From: Allonocardiopsis opalescens
Lineage (GTDB): Bacteria; Actinomycetota; Actinomycetes; Streptosporangiales; Streptosporangiaceae
DNA: 64,000 nt
Assembly (NCBI RefSeq): GCF_003002095.1
Contig: NZ_PVZC01000006.1
Coordinates: 248,001 to 312,000, forward strand
Direction of reading: 5' to 3'
The notes beneath the pieces were generated by a model. It searched no databases. It was not told the DNA's origin and saw nothing but the letters and a program-made list of their open reading frames with translations. A program made the position numbers and the translations under genes. This document shows positions 18,785 through 26,667 of the stretch, in pieces; within the stretch, counting starts at the first letter, position 1, and every line of letters starts with the position of its first letter.

Positions 18785-19789
18785 TCACACGGCCGAGCGG
18801 ATGCGCTGGACGAACAGGACGTTGATCAGCGAGAACAGGATGATCACCACGAAGATGATCCAGGCGACGGCCGAGCCGTAGCCGTAGTCCTGCCTGCCGA
18901 AGGCCTCGGAGAACATGTACATCGCGATGGTCTGGAACTCCGCCTGGCTGCCGCCGTCGTAGTCGCCGCCGCCGAACATGACGGGCTCGGTGAACAGCTG
19001 CATGCCGCCGATGGTCGAGATGATCACCGTGAAGAGGATGGTCGGCTGGAGCATCGGGATGGTGATCTGCCAGAACTGGCGCATCCGCGACGCGCCGTCG
19101 ATGGCCGCCGCCTCGTACAGGTCCTTCGGGATCGCCTGCATCGCCGCCAGGTAGATCAGCGTGTTGTAGCCGATCCAGCGCCAGTCGACCATGATCGACA
19201 CCGCGGACCAGGAGGCCAGCCGGCCCGACTGCCAGTTCACCGGCGGCAGCCCGACCAGTTCGATGACGTAGTTGATCAGGCCGTAGTCCCGGCCGAACAG
19301 CTGCCCGAAGACCAGCGCGGTGGCGGCGACGGAGGTGACGTAGGGGAAGATCACGCTCACCCGGAAGAAGCCGCGGAACCGGATGCGCCGGTTCAGCAGG
19401 TCGGCCAGCAGCAGCGCGATCAGCAGCTGGGGCACGGTGGCCAGCACGAACATGCCGAGCGTGTTGAACAGCGCGTTGTAGAAGCGCGTGTCCTCGAACA
19501 GCAGGTAGGCGTAGTTGTCCAGGCCGACGAAGGCCTCCTGGCCGCCGAGCAGCGTCCAGTCGTGCAGGGAGATCCACAGCGTGTAGATCACCGGGAACAG
19601 GCCGAAGATCGCGAACAGCACGAAGAACGGCGCGACGTACAGGTACGGCGAGTAGCGCATGTCGGCTTTGGTGAGCCGCACGCGCCAGCCCGCGGACCCG
19701 TCGCGCGCCTTGGAGCTCGTCCTGGTGCGATGTGAGGGGCGTGGCCGCTCGTGGGTCTCGCCCGGTGTCGGGGGACCGGTCGTTCTCAT
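18785..19789 (-). CDS. cebF: CUT1 sugar ABC transporter permease (CebF/MalF type)
   Basis: First permease of the importer, 334 residues; cytoplasmic N-terminus of about 45 residues, then YLYVAPFFVLFAIFGLFPV and five further helices. EAA motif YEAAAIDGASRMRQFWQITIP is intact. GGAG lies before the ATG. Follows the binding-protein gene after 111 bp that contain a stable hairpin, so its transcript level is probably lower than that of cebE. Confidence 0.87.
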   Translation of the reverse strand: MRTTGPPTPGETHERPRPSHRTRTSSKARDGSAGWRVRLTKADMRYSPYLYVAPFFVLFAIFGLFPVIYTLWISLHDWTLLGGQEAFVGLDNYAYLLFEDTRFYNALFNTLGMFVLATVPQLLIALLLADLLNRRIRFRGFFRVSVIFPYVTSVAATALVFGQLFGRDYGLINYVIELVGLPPVNWQSGRLASWSAVSIMVDWRWIGYNTLIYLAAMQAIPKDLYEAAAIDGASRMRQFWQITIPMLQPTILFTVIISTIGGMQLFTEPVMFGGGDYDGGSQAEFQTIAMYMFSEAFGRQDYGYGSAVAWIIFVVIILFSLINVLFVQRIRSAV

Positions 19790-19832
19790 GCGGTAACTCC
19801 GTTGTGTGGACGGTGGAATGCGGGCGGACGGA

Positions 19833-19874
19833 CGCCCCGATCACGCACTGCCGCGCAGTGCCGTGATCGGGGCG
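19833..19874 (-). terminator. Intercistronic hairpin after the cebE gene
   Basis: Perfect 13-bp stem (arm CGCCCCGATCACG) extended by an inner 5-bp stem CACTG/CAGTG, between the binding-protein and permease genes. Such elements typically stabilise the binding-protein mRNA or cause partial termination so that it is made in excess. Confidence 0.6.
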
Positions 19875-19900
19875 CCGTTACCGGAGGGGGCCGACGGGCC

Positions 19901-21214
19901 TCAGCGGGCTTCCGCCTCTGCCTCGGCGACGGCCTGCTCCCAGGCCTCGTCGGGAGTCAGGTCCCCGTTCTCCACCGCCCGCAGCTGGTTCTGGATCGCG
20001 GTCCGGACCGGGACCTCCAGGGTGCCCAGGTAGACGGGCTCGAGCTCCAGCGCGGTGGTCCCGTAGATCTCACCGACCGGCGCGTCGCTGAAGTACTCGT
20101 TGGTGTACTCCAGCACCTCGGGGCTCTGCAGCGCCTCAGGCGAGGTCGGCAGCGTGTTGGCCTCCTGGAAGGCCGAGATGTGCCCCTCGGGGCTGGTCAG
20201 GAACTGCGCCAGCGCGGCCGCCTCTTCGGGGTGCTCGCTCTGCGCGGGCACGCCGAGCCACGAGCCGCCCCAGTTGCCGCCGCCGCCGGGCACGGTCGCG
20301 GCCACGTCCCACGAGCCGGCCAGGTCCTCGCCGGCGCCGTCCTGGATCTGGCCGAGCATCCACGCCGGGCAGGTGGTGACGGCGAAGGCGCTCTGCTGGA
20401 GGCCGGCCGTCCAGTCCTCGGTGAACTCCTCCAGGTTCGCGGAGATGCCCGCCTCGCCGATCGCGACGGCCTGGTCGAAGGCCTGCCGGATGACCGGGTT
20501 GGTCTCGACGACCAGCTCGCCGCTGGGGTCGAAGTGGGTGTAGCCGCCCTGCTGGCCGCCCAGCTGGTTCACGATGGTGGAGTACGGGATCGTGGTGTTG
20601 TCCACGAAGGCCGCGTCGGAGTTCTCCACGAACTCCTCGCCCATCGCGATGAAGTCGTCCCAGGTCGCCCACTGCTCGCCGACCTCTTCGCGGTCGGTCG
20701 GCAGGCCGGCCGCCTCGAACAGGTCCGCCCGGTAGCACATCGCCAGGCCGCCCATGTCGGTGCCCAGGCCCACCAGGTAGTCGCCCTCCTGGGTGAGCGC
20801 GCGCTCCCACTTCCAGGACAGGAAGTTGCCCTGGAGCTCGCCCGCGCCGTGGTCGAGGAGGTTCACGAACTGCTCGTTCGCGGCCATGATCTGCTCGATC
20901 TGGCCCTCCTCGATCGCGACCACGTCGCCGGCGCCCGATCCGGCGGCGAGGTTCTGCAGCAGCTGGGGACCGTAGTCCTCAAGGCGCTGGGTGTTGCGCT
21001 CCTCGACCGTGATTCCCGGGTTCTCCTCCATGTACTGCTGAATGAGCGCGTCGTACCCGAAGTTGCCGAATGTCTCGACGACGAGGGTGATCTCGCCGCT
21101 CTCGCCTTCTTCGCCCGCGCCACCGCCGCACGCGGTAACCGCAGCCAGCACGCCGGCCAGCCCCGCCGCGAGCGCTATGGTGCGCGCGCGACGGCGTCCA
21201 ATGGTCGCCATCAT
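19901..21214 (-). CDS. cebE: Sugar-binding lipoprotein of cellobiose-type ABC importer
   Basis: 437-residue extracellular lipoprotein of the MalE/CebE class. Signal sequence with Arg-rich start and lipobox AVTAC (lipid-bearing Cys29), then the type I solute-binding fold starting ITLVVETFGNFGYDALIQQY; conserved blocks WKWERALTQEGDYLVGLG and PEEAAALAQFLTSPEGH. First gene of the operon; promoter and CelR operator lie 60-100 bp upstream. Tandem ATGs at 21214 and 21211 make the exact start uncertain by one residue. Cellobiose/cellotriose as ligand is inferred from operator and bglC. Confidence 0.88.
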   Translation of the reverse strand: MMATIGRRRARTIALAAGLAGVLAAVTACGGGAGEEGESGEITLVVETFGNFGYDALIQQYMEENPGITVEERNTQRLEDYGPQLLQNLAAGSGAGDVVAIEEGQIEQIMAANEQFVNLLDHGAGELQGNFLSWKWERALTQEGDYLVGLGTDMGGLAMCYRADLFEAAGLPTDREEVGEQWATWDDFIAMGEEFVENSDAAFVDNTTIPYSTIVNQLGGQQGGYTHFDPSGELVVETNPVIRQAFDQAVAIGEAGISANLEEFTEDWTAGLQQSAFAVTTCPAWMLGQIQDGAGEDLAGSWDVAATVPGGGGNWGGSWLGVPAQSEHPEEAAALAQFLTSPEGHISAFQEANTLPTSPEALQSPEVLEYTNEYFSDAPVGEIYGTTALELEPVYLGTLEVPVRTAIQNQLRAVENGDLTPDEAWEQAVAEAEAEAR

Positions 21215-21271
21215 CAGATTCGATCCCTCTCATGACCATGTCGCTGAAGCCGCGTCCCCGACCCCGATTCA

Positions 21272-21285
21272 TGGGAGCGCTCCCA
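21272..21285. promoter_or_regulatory. CelR/CebR operator
   Basis: Perfect 14-bp palindrome TGGGAGCGCTCCCA, identical to the consensus known for CelR (Thermobifida) and CebR (Streptomyces). It starts 2 bp downstream of the -10 of the cebE promoter, so bound repressor would cover the transcription start. Confidence 0.9.
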
Positions 21286-21287
21286 CC

Positions 21288-21317
21288 ATCGTGGCGCCGC
21301 TCACAGGTCCGCGTCAA
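21288..21317 (-). promoter_or_regulatory. Promoter of cebEFG-bglC
   Basis: Minus-strand TTGACG (21317-21312) and CACGAT (21293-21288) with an 18-bp spacer, directly followed by the CelR operator. Confidence 0.55.
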
Positions 21318-21359
21318 TCCCCGGTCATGGCGGCGAAATCCAACCGTTACCGCCGGGAC

Positions 21360-23201
21360 TCAGTCCCGACCGTGCCATGACCTCCACAAAGCGGCATAGG
21401 AGCCGTCGCGGGCGACAAGTTCTTCGTGGCCGCCCAATTCGGTGATCCGGCCCCCTTCGACCACCGCGACGCGGTCGGCGTCGTGCGCGGTGTGCAGCCG
21501 GTGCGCGATCGCGATCACGGTTCGGCCGCGCAGCACGGCGGCGAGCGAGCGCTCCAACTGCCGGGCGGCGCGCGGGTCGAGCAGCGAGGTCGCCTCGTCC
21601 AGGATGAGGGTGTGCGGGTCGGCCAGCACCAGCCGGGCCAGCGCCAGCTGCTGCGCCTGCGCCGGGCTGAGCGAGCGGCCGCCCGAGCCGACCGCGGTGT
21701 CCAGCCCCTCAGGCAGCTCGCGCACCCAGCCGGCCGCCTCCACCGCCTCCAGCGCGGCCCAGACCGCGGCGTCGTCGGCGTCGCCCGCGCGGACCATGGC
21801 GACGTTGTCGCGGAGGCTGGTGCGGAAGACGTGGTGCTCCTGGCTGACCAGCGCGATCCGCGAGCGCAGCTCCTCGGGCGGCCAGGAGCCCAGCTCGCGG
21901 CCGTCCAGGGTGATGGCGCCCTCGCGCGGGGTGTGGATGCCGGCCAGCAGCCGGCCCAGGGTGGACTTGCCCGCGCCGCTGGGCCCGACGACCGCCAGCC
22001 GCTCGCCCGGACGCACGTCCAGGTCGATGCCGTGCAGCACGTCGGCGCCGGCCCGGTAGCCGAAGCGCAGCCCGCGCACGCGCAGCTCGCCGCCCCGGGC
22101 GGCGGCGTCGGCCGGGGCGGCCTCGGCGCTTTCGGCGGCCGGGGCGGCGGGGGCGTCGTCGACGGCGGCCACGCCCAGCAGCCGGCGCAGCGCGGCGGCG
22201 CCGACCTGGAGGGTGTCGATCTGGGAGACGAAGCGGTCCAGCGGCTCGATCACCTGCTGGAAGTACAGCGTGGCGGCCACGGCCTGCCCGAGGGTGAGCA
22301 CGTCGGCGAAGTACAGCCAGCCGCCGCCGAGCAGCGCGGCCACGGTCGGGATGACGTAGCCGATCTCCAGCGCCGGGAACCACAGGCTGCGCAGCCACAG
22401 GGTGTAGCGCTCGGCGGTGTAGGAGCCGGCGATGTCGGCGTCGGTGCGCTCGCGGCGCAGCCGGACGCGGCCGAGCGCGACCACCGTCCTGGCCCCCTCG
22501 ACCGTGTCGGCCAGGCCCTGGGTGAGGGTGGAGTAGGCGGCCATCTCGCGCTGGTAGCCGGTGCCGGCCCGCCGCAGGTACCAGCGGGTCGACAGCACCA
22601 GCAGCGGCGCCGCGGGCAGCACGGCCAGCAGCAGCACCGGGTGCACCAGCGCGATGGCGCCGAGGGTGAACACGAGCGTGACACCGGCGATCACCGTGTC
22701 GGGCGCGGCGAAGCGCACGGCGCGGGCGAGCTGGTCGAGGTCGCGGGAGGTGCGCGAGACGAGGTCGCCGGTGCCGGCCCGCTCCACCACGGCCAGCGGC
22801 AGCCGCAGCACCCGGGAGACGAAGTCCTCGCGCAGTTCGGCGAGCACCCGCTCCCCCAGCCGCGCGGAGGCGGCCACCGCGGCGTAGGTGATGGCGGCGT
22901 GCAGCACGACGGCGCCGGCCACCAGCGCGACCAGCAGGTCGGCCCGGGCCGGCGCCATTCCGCCGGCCAGGCCGTCGACCACCAGCCCGACCAGGTACGG
23001 CACGCAGAGTCCCGCCACGGTGGCGGCGCCGTGCACCGAGACGACGCGGGCCAGCCGCGCCCGGTGCCGGCGCACGATGCGGCGCGTCTCGGCCAGCATC
23101 CGGGCGCGGTCGGCGACCGGCAGCGCCCGCGCGGGCGCGGCGGGCGCCGACGGTGCCGGGGCGGGATCGTCGGCCCGCTCGGCGACGGAGAGGTCGGTCA
23201 T
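21360..23201 (-). CDS. ABC exporter half-transporter, subunit B (catalytic Walker motifs)
   Basis: 613-residue half-transporter: about 80 cytoplasmic residues, six-helix exporter domain (SVHGAATVAGLCVPYLVGLV onward), and a C-terminal nucleotide-binding domain with intact Walker A GPSGAGKST (about 404), Walker B TLILDEATSLLD and switch His in AIAHRLHTA. Its signature is LSPAQAQQ instead of LSGGQ. ATG overlaps the stop of the partner gene (ATGA). Paired with the degenerate partner this makes one full ATP site (its Walker motifs plus the partner FSGGQ) and one degenerate site, as in asymmetric heterodimeric exporters. Substrate unknown; multidrug or lipid-type cargo is possible. Confidence 0.87.
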   Translation of the reverse strand: MTDLSVAERADDPAPAPSAPAAPARALPVADRARMLAETRRIVRRHRARLARVVSVHGAATVAGLCVPYLVGLVVDGLAGGMAPARADLLVALVAGAVVLHAAITYAAVAASARLGERVLAELREDFVSRVLRLPLAVVERAGTGDLVSRTSRDLDQLARAVRFAAPDTVIAGVTLVFTLGAIALVHPVLLLAVLPAAPLLVLSTRWYLRRAGTGYQREMAAYSTLTQGLADTVEGARTVVALGRVRLRRERTDADIAGSYTAERYTLWLRSLWFPALEIGYVIPTVAALLGGGWLYFADVLTLGQAVAATLYFQQVIEPLDRFVSQIDTLQVGAAALRRLLGVAAVDDAPAAPAAESAEAAPADAAARGGELRVRGLRFGYRAGADVLHGIDLDVRPGERLAVVGPSGAGKSTLGRLLAGIHTPREGAITLDGRELGSWPPEELRSRIALVSQEHHVFRTSLRDNVAMVRAGDADDAAVWAALEAVEAAGWVRELPEGLDTAVGSGGRSLSPAQAQQLALARLVLADPHTLILDEATSLLDPRAARQLERSLAAVLRGRTVIAIAHRLHTAHDADRVAVVEGGRITELGGHEELVARDGSYAALWRSWHGRD

Positions 23202-24913
23202 GACGGCTCGGCTCCACGGGTGACGGTGCGGGCGTACTCGGGTTCGGTGCGCAGCAGCTCGCCGTGGCGGCCGCTCGCGCGGGCGCGGCCGCCGGAGACG
23301 AAGACGACCCGGTCGGCGCGGGCGAGCAGCAGCGGGCTGGTGGTGAGCACCACGGTGGTGCGCCCGGCGCGGGCGCGGCCCAGCCGCTCGGCCACCGCCG
23401 CCTCGGTGTGCGCGTCGACGGCCGAGGCGGGCTCCACCAGCACCAGCACCTCGGGGTCGGCCAGCAGCGCCCGGGCCAGCCGCAGCCGCTGCTGCTGGCC
23501 GCCGGAGAACTCGCGGCCGCGGTCGGTGACGGCGCCGTCCAGGCCGGCCGGTAGGGCGGCCACGATGTCGTCGGCGCAGGCGGCGTGCACGGCGGCGCGC
23601 ACCCGGGCCTCCCCCTCGGGGCCGGCGGCGCCGGGGTCCAGCTCGGTGCGCAGGGTGCCGGGGAAGAGCCAGGCGTCGTTGTCGGCGACCAGGATGCGGC
23701 GGCGCAGCTCGGCCTCTGACAGCTCGGCGAGGTCGGTGCCGCCGTAGTCGACGCGGCCGGGCTCGTAGCCGCCCAGCCGCTCGGCCAGCCTGAGCATGTC
23801 GTCGGGGTCGGTGCCGGCCACCGCGGTGACCACGCCGGGCTCGATCCGGACGCCGCTGCCGGCGTCGTACAGCGCGGCCGGGCCGCTCGGCCCGGGTGCG
23901 GGCCGCCGCGGCTCGGTCCGGTCGGGCGGCAGCGCCAGGATGCGCACCACCCGTCCGGCCGCGACCCGGGCCGCGACGTAGCGGCGGACCATGTCGGTGA
24001 GGAAGTGCACCGGGATGGCGAGATAGCCGGCGTAGCCGTAGAAGGCGACCAGCTGCCCGGGGGTGATCTCGCCGGCCAGCGCCAGCCGGGCGCCGAGCCA
24101 GATGACGGCGACGGTCAGCAGCCCCGGCAGCAGGGTGCCCACCGCCTGGAGCAGCGCCTCGGACCGGCCCACCCGCTCCCCGGCCGCGCGCACGGCCTGG
24201 GACTCCTCGCGGTAGCGGGCGCCGAACAGCGACTCGCCGCCGACGCCGCGCAGCACCCGCAGGCCCGACACGATGTCGACGGCGCGGGAGCTGAGCTTGG
24301 ACTGGAGTTCGCGCTGGCCGTGCTGGCGGCGCTGGAGCGGGCGCATCAGCGGCCCGATGCCGAGCATCATCAGCGGCACGCCGATGACCACCAGCAGCCC
24401 GAAGGGCGGCGACACGTACAGCAGCCAGCCGCCGACGGCCGCCACGACCACGGCGGAGGAGACGGCGTAGCCGGTGTGCTCGGCCAGTTCGCCGATCTCG
24501 TCGATGTCGTGCGCGCCCACCGCGACGACCTCGCCCGAGGGGATGCGGCGGGTGAGGGCGGCGCCGAGCCGGGCGGCGCGGTCGGCCACCACCTGCGCGG
24601 AGCGGTAGGTGGCGGCGCACCAGTTGAAGACGGAGGCGCGGTGCGCGACCACGCCGAGCACGGCCTGGACGCAGCCGACCGCCATCAGCAGGCCGGCCCA
24701 GCCGGCCAGCGCGGGCGGCTCGCCGCGGGTGAGCCCGGCGTCGACGGCGGCGCCGACCACGGCGGGCAGCACCGCCTGCGCCCCCTGCCACAGGGTCATC
24801 GCCACGGTGGCGAAAGCGATCGAGCCCGCCTGGGTGCCCAGCACCCACCGCAGGTACCCGGCGGGTCCGCGGTGGTCAGGGGTTCCGGGGTCGGTCACCG
24901 GCAAGTCGCGCAC
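23198..24913 (-). CDS. ABC exporter half-transporter, subunit A (degenerate ATP site)
   Basis: 571-residue half-transporter with six-helix exporter domain (GSIAFATVAMTLWQGAQAVL onward) and an NBD in which several catalytic motifs are lost: the Walker A position reads AVAGTDPDDMLRLAER (about 364-380) without GKS/T, Walker B is VLVLVEPASAVD (Asp to Val), and the switch His region is VLTTSPLLL. The signature FSGGQQQRLRLARALL is canonical. So it supplies a working signature to subunit B but cannot hydrolyse ATP itself. GTG start with AGGAC upstream; first gene of the two-gene unit. Confidence 0.85.
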   Translation of the reverse strand: MRDLPVTDPGTPDHRGPAGYLRWVLGTQAGSIAFATVAMTLWQGAQAVLPAVVGAAVDAGLTRGEPPALAGWAGLLMAVGCVQAVLGVVAHRASVFNWCAATYRSAQVVADRAARLGAALTRRIPSGEVVAVGAHDIDEIGELAEHTGYAVSSAVVVAAVGGWLLYVSPPFGLLVVIGVPLMMLGIGPLMRPLQRRQHGQRELQSKLSSRAVDIVSGLRVLRGVGGESLFGARYREESQAVRAAGERVGRSEALLQAVGTLLPGLLTVAVIWLGARLALAGEITPGQLVAFYGYAGYLAIPVHFLTDMVRRYVAARVAAGRVVRILALPPDRTEPRRPAPGPSGPAALYDAGSGVRIEPGVVTAVAGTDPDDMLRLAERLGGYEPGRVDYGGTDLAELSEAELRRRILVADNDAWLFPGTLRTELDPGAAGPEGEARVRAAVHAACADDIVAALPAGLDGAVTDRGREFSGGQQQRLRLARALLADPEVLVLVEPASAVDAHTEAAVAERLGRARAGRTTVVLTTSPLLLARADRVVFVSGGRARASGRHGELLRTEPEYARTVTRGAEPS

Positions 24914-24980
24914 AAGTCCTGGACACTAACCGGACGTAGCCGGCCGGACCACCGATTTTTCCGGTGGGCGCGGACGTGCG

Positions 24981-25016
24981 GCCGCCCCCGGCGCGGTTGC
25001 CGCGGCCGGGGGCGGC
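24981..25016. terminator. Terminator after metQ
   Basis: Perfect 12-bp inverted repeat (GCCGCCCCCGGC / GCCGGGGGCGGC) with a 12-base, itself self-complementary loop, 14 bp after the metQ stop and upstream of the ABC exporter genes. Confidence 0.65.
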
Positions 25017-25030
25017 GGGGTTCCGCGAGC

Positions 25031-25924
25031 TCAGCCGCCGTACACGTACAGGCCGAGCGGTTCGACGTGCACGTCGGTCAGGTACTGGAAGTCCTCGCCC
25101 TCGCCCTGCCCGGCCAGGAACTCCGCCAGGTAGGGGCGGTGCTGGAAGAAGTTGGCGTCCAGTTCGCCGTCGGCCAGCTGGAGGTTGGGCTGCACGTAGT
25201 CGCTGAACTCGATGATCTCCAGGTCGAGTCCGGCGTCGGCGGCCAGCTCCGAGTCGACGTAGCCGAGGATCTCGCCGTGCGGCACCGGGCTCACGCCGAC
25301 CCGCAGCGGCTCGCCCGGGTCGTCCAGCGGCTGCACGTCGGCGGCCGGCCCCGTCGGGGTGAACGCGGGCACCACCGAGCCGTTGGTGTAGGTCTCGGCG
25401 ATGAAGTCGTGCACCTCCTGGGTGTTGAGCAGGGCGCCCAGCTGCTCCACCCGCGGGTCGTCGGCGTTCTCGCCCTGGGCCACCAGGCCGTTGGCGTAGG
25501 GGTTGTCCTCGCCGGACTCCAGCACGATGGCGTCCTCGGCCGGGTTGAGGCCGGCCTCGATGGCGTAGTTGCCGTTGACGATCGCGGCGTCGAAGTCCTG
25601 CAGCGAGCGGGGCAGCTGGGCCGCCTCCAGCGGGACGAACTGGATGCCGCGCGGGTTCTCGGCGATGTCCTGCTCGGTGACGCTGCCCTCGACCTCGGGG
25701 TCGAGGGTGATCAGCCCCTCCCCGGCCAGCAGCTGCAGCGAGCGGCCCAGGTTGGCGGGGTCGTTGGGCACGCCGATCTGGGCGCCGTCGGGCAGCTCGT
25801 CCACGCTGGTGACCGGGCCGGCCGACTCGCCGCCGCCGTCCACGGGATCGCCCGGGGCGCCGCAGGCCGCGAGCAGGGCGAGCACGGCGATTCCCCCGGT
25901 CACGGCGCCTGGATACGTACGCAC
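25031..25924 (-). CDS. metQ: Methionine-binding lipoprotein MetQ, circularly permuted
   Basis: Substrate-binding lipoprotein of the methionine importer, 297 residues. Signal peptide with lipobox LLAAC (Cys21). The NLPA/MetQ blocks appear in permuted order: the normally C-terminal half comes first (VDELPDGAQIGVPNDPAN at 41-58, LEAAQLPRSL at 99-108, AAIVNGNYAIEAGLNP at 113-128, GSVVPAF at 182-188), then a 19-residue linker rich in Pro and Asp (189-207), then the normally N-terminal half (RVGVSPVPHGEIL from 208, FSDYVQPNLQLADGELDANF 240-259, VHVEPLGLY 285-293). All blocks are present, so the fold may be preserved. GTG start with AAGGAG 7 bases upstream. Last gene of metNIQ. Confidence 0.85.
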   Translation of the reverse strand: MRTYPGAVTGGIAVLALLAACGAPGDPVDGGGESAGPVTSVDELPDGAQIGVPNDPANLGRSLQLLAGEGLITLDPEVEGSVTEQDIAENPRGIQFVPLEAAQLPRSLQDFDAAIVNGNYAIEAGLNPAEDAIVLESGEDNPYANGLVAQGENADDPRVEQLGALLNTQEVHDFIAETYTNGSVVPAFTPTGPAADVQPLDDPGEPLRVGVSPVPHGEILGYVDSELAADAGLDLEIIEFSDYVQPNLQLADGELDANFFQHRPYLAEFLAGQGEGEDFQYLTDVHVEPLGLYVYGG

Positions 25925-25992
25925 GGTGTTCTCCTTGTCTCGATGGTGTCGCCCGGGCGGGGTCGCCGCCCGGACCGTGGTGTCCGGCCGCC

Positions 25993-26667
25993 TCAGCGGT
26001 GGGAGAGCCGGCGCGCCGCCAGGTCGCCGAGCGACTGCAGCAGCTGGACGACGACGACCAGCAGCACGACGCACAGCAGCAGCACGAGTTCGTCGAAGCG
26101 CTGGTAGCCGAAGCGGATCGCGACGTCGCCGAGGCCGCCGCCGCCGATGGCCCCGGCCATGGCCGAGTACGACACCAGCGCGACGACGGTGACGGTCAGC
26201 CCGGCGATCAGCCCGGGCAGCGCCTCGGGCAGCAGCACCTTGGCCACGATCGTGCCGCGCCCGGCGCCCATGGCCTCGGCCGCCTCGATGACGTCGCGGC
26301 CGACCTCGCGCAGCGAGGTCTCGACCAGCCGGGCGTAGAACGGGATGGCGCCCAGGGTGAGCGGCACGATGGCGGCGGTGGGGCCGATGGTGGTGCCGGT
26401 GATGAAGCGGGTGAAGGTCAGCACCGCCACCATCAGCACGATGAACGGCACCGAGCGGCCGATGTTGACGATCGCGCCGAGCACCGCCCGCAGCCAGGGC
26501 GCCGGCAGCAGCCGGCCGCGCTCGGTGGCGTAGAGCAGCACGCCGAGCGGCAGCCCGAACAGCGCGGTGAACAGGGTGGACCAGCCGACCATGTACAGGG
26601 TGGCGTAGGTGCCGTCGAAGAGCAGCGGGCCGAGCTCGTCCCAGCGTTCGGCCAGTTCGGTGAGCAT
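25993..26667 (-). CDS. metI: Methionine ABC transporter permease MetI
   Basis: 224-residue inner-membrane permease with five or six hydrophobic helices and the coupling loop IEAAEAMGAGRGTIVAKVLLP, followed by the family block SYSAMAGAIGGGGLGDVAIR. Size and motifs are standard for MetI. Its ATG overlaps the metN TGA by one base (TGATG), giving translational coupling. Confidence 0.92.
   Translation of the reverse strand: MLTELAERWDELGPLLFDGTYATLYMVGWSTLFTALFGLPLGVLLYATERGRLLPAPWLRAVLGAIVNIGRSVPFIVLMVAVLTFTRFITGTTIGPTAAIVPLTLGAIPFYARLVETSLREVGRDVIEAAEAMGAGRGTIVAKVLLPEALPGLIAGLTVTVVALVSYSAMAGAIGGGGLGDVAIRFGYQRFDELVLLLCVVLLVVVVQLLQSLGDLAARRLSHR

Noticed and set aside
23202-24848. Open frame extending the exporter subunit B gene upstream through subunit A
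   Set aside because: The upstream part is Arg/Ala/Gly-rich nonsense in the wrong frame of subunit A; the ATGA overlap at 23198-23201 marks the true start.
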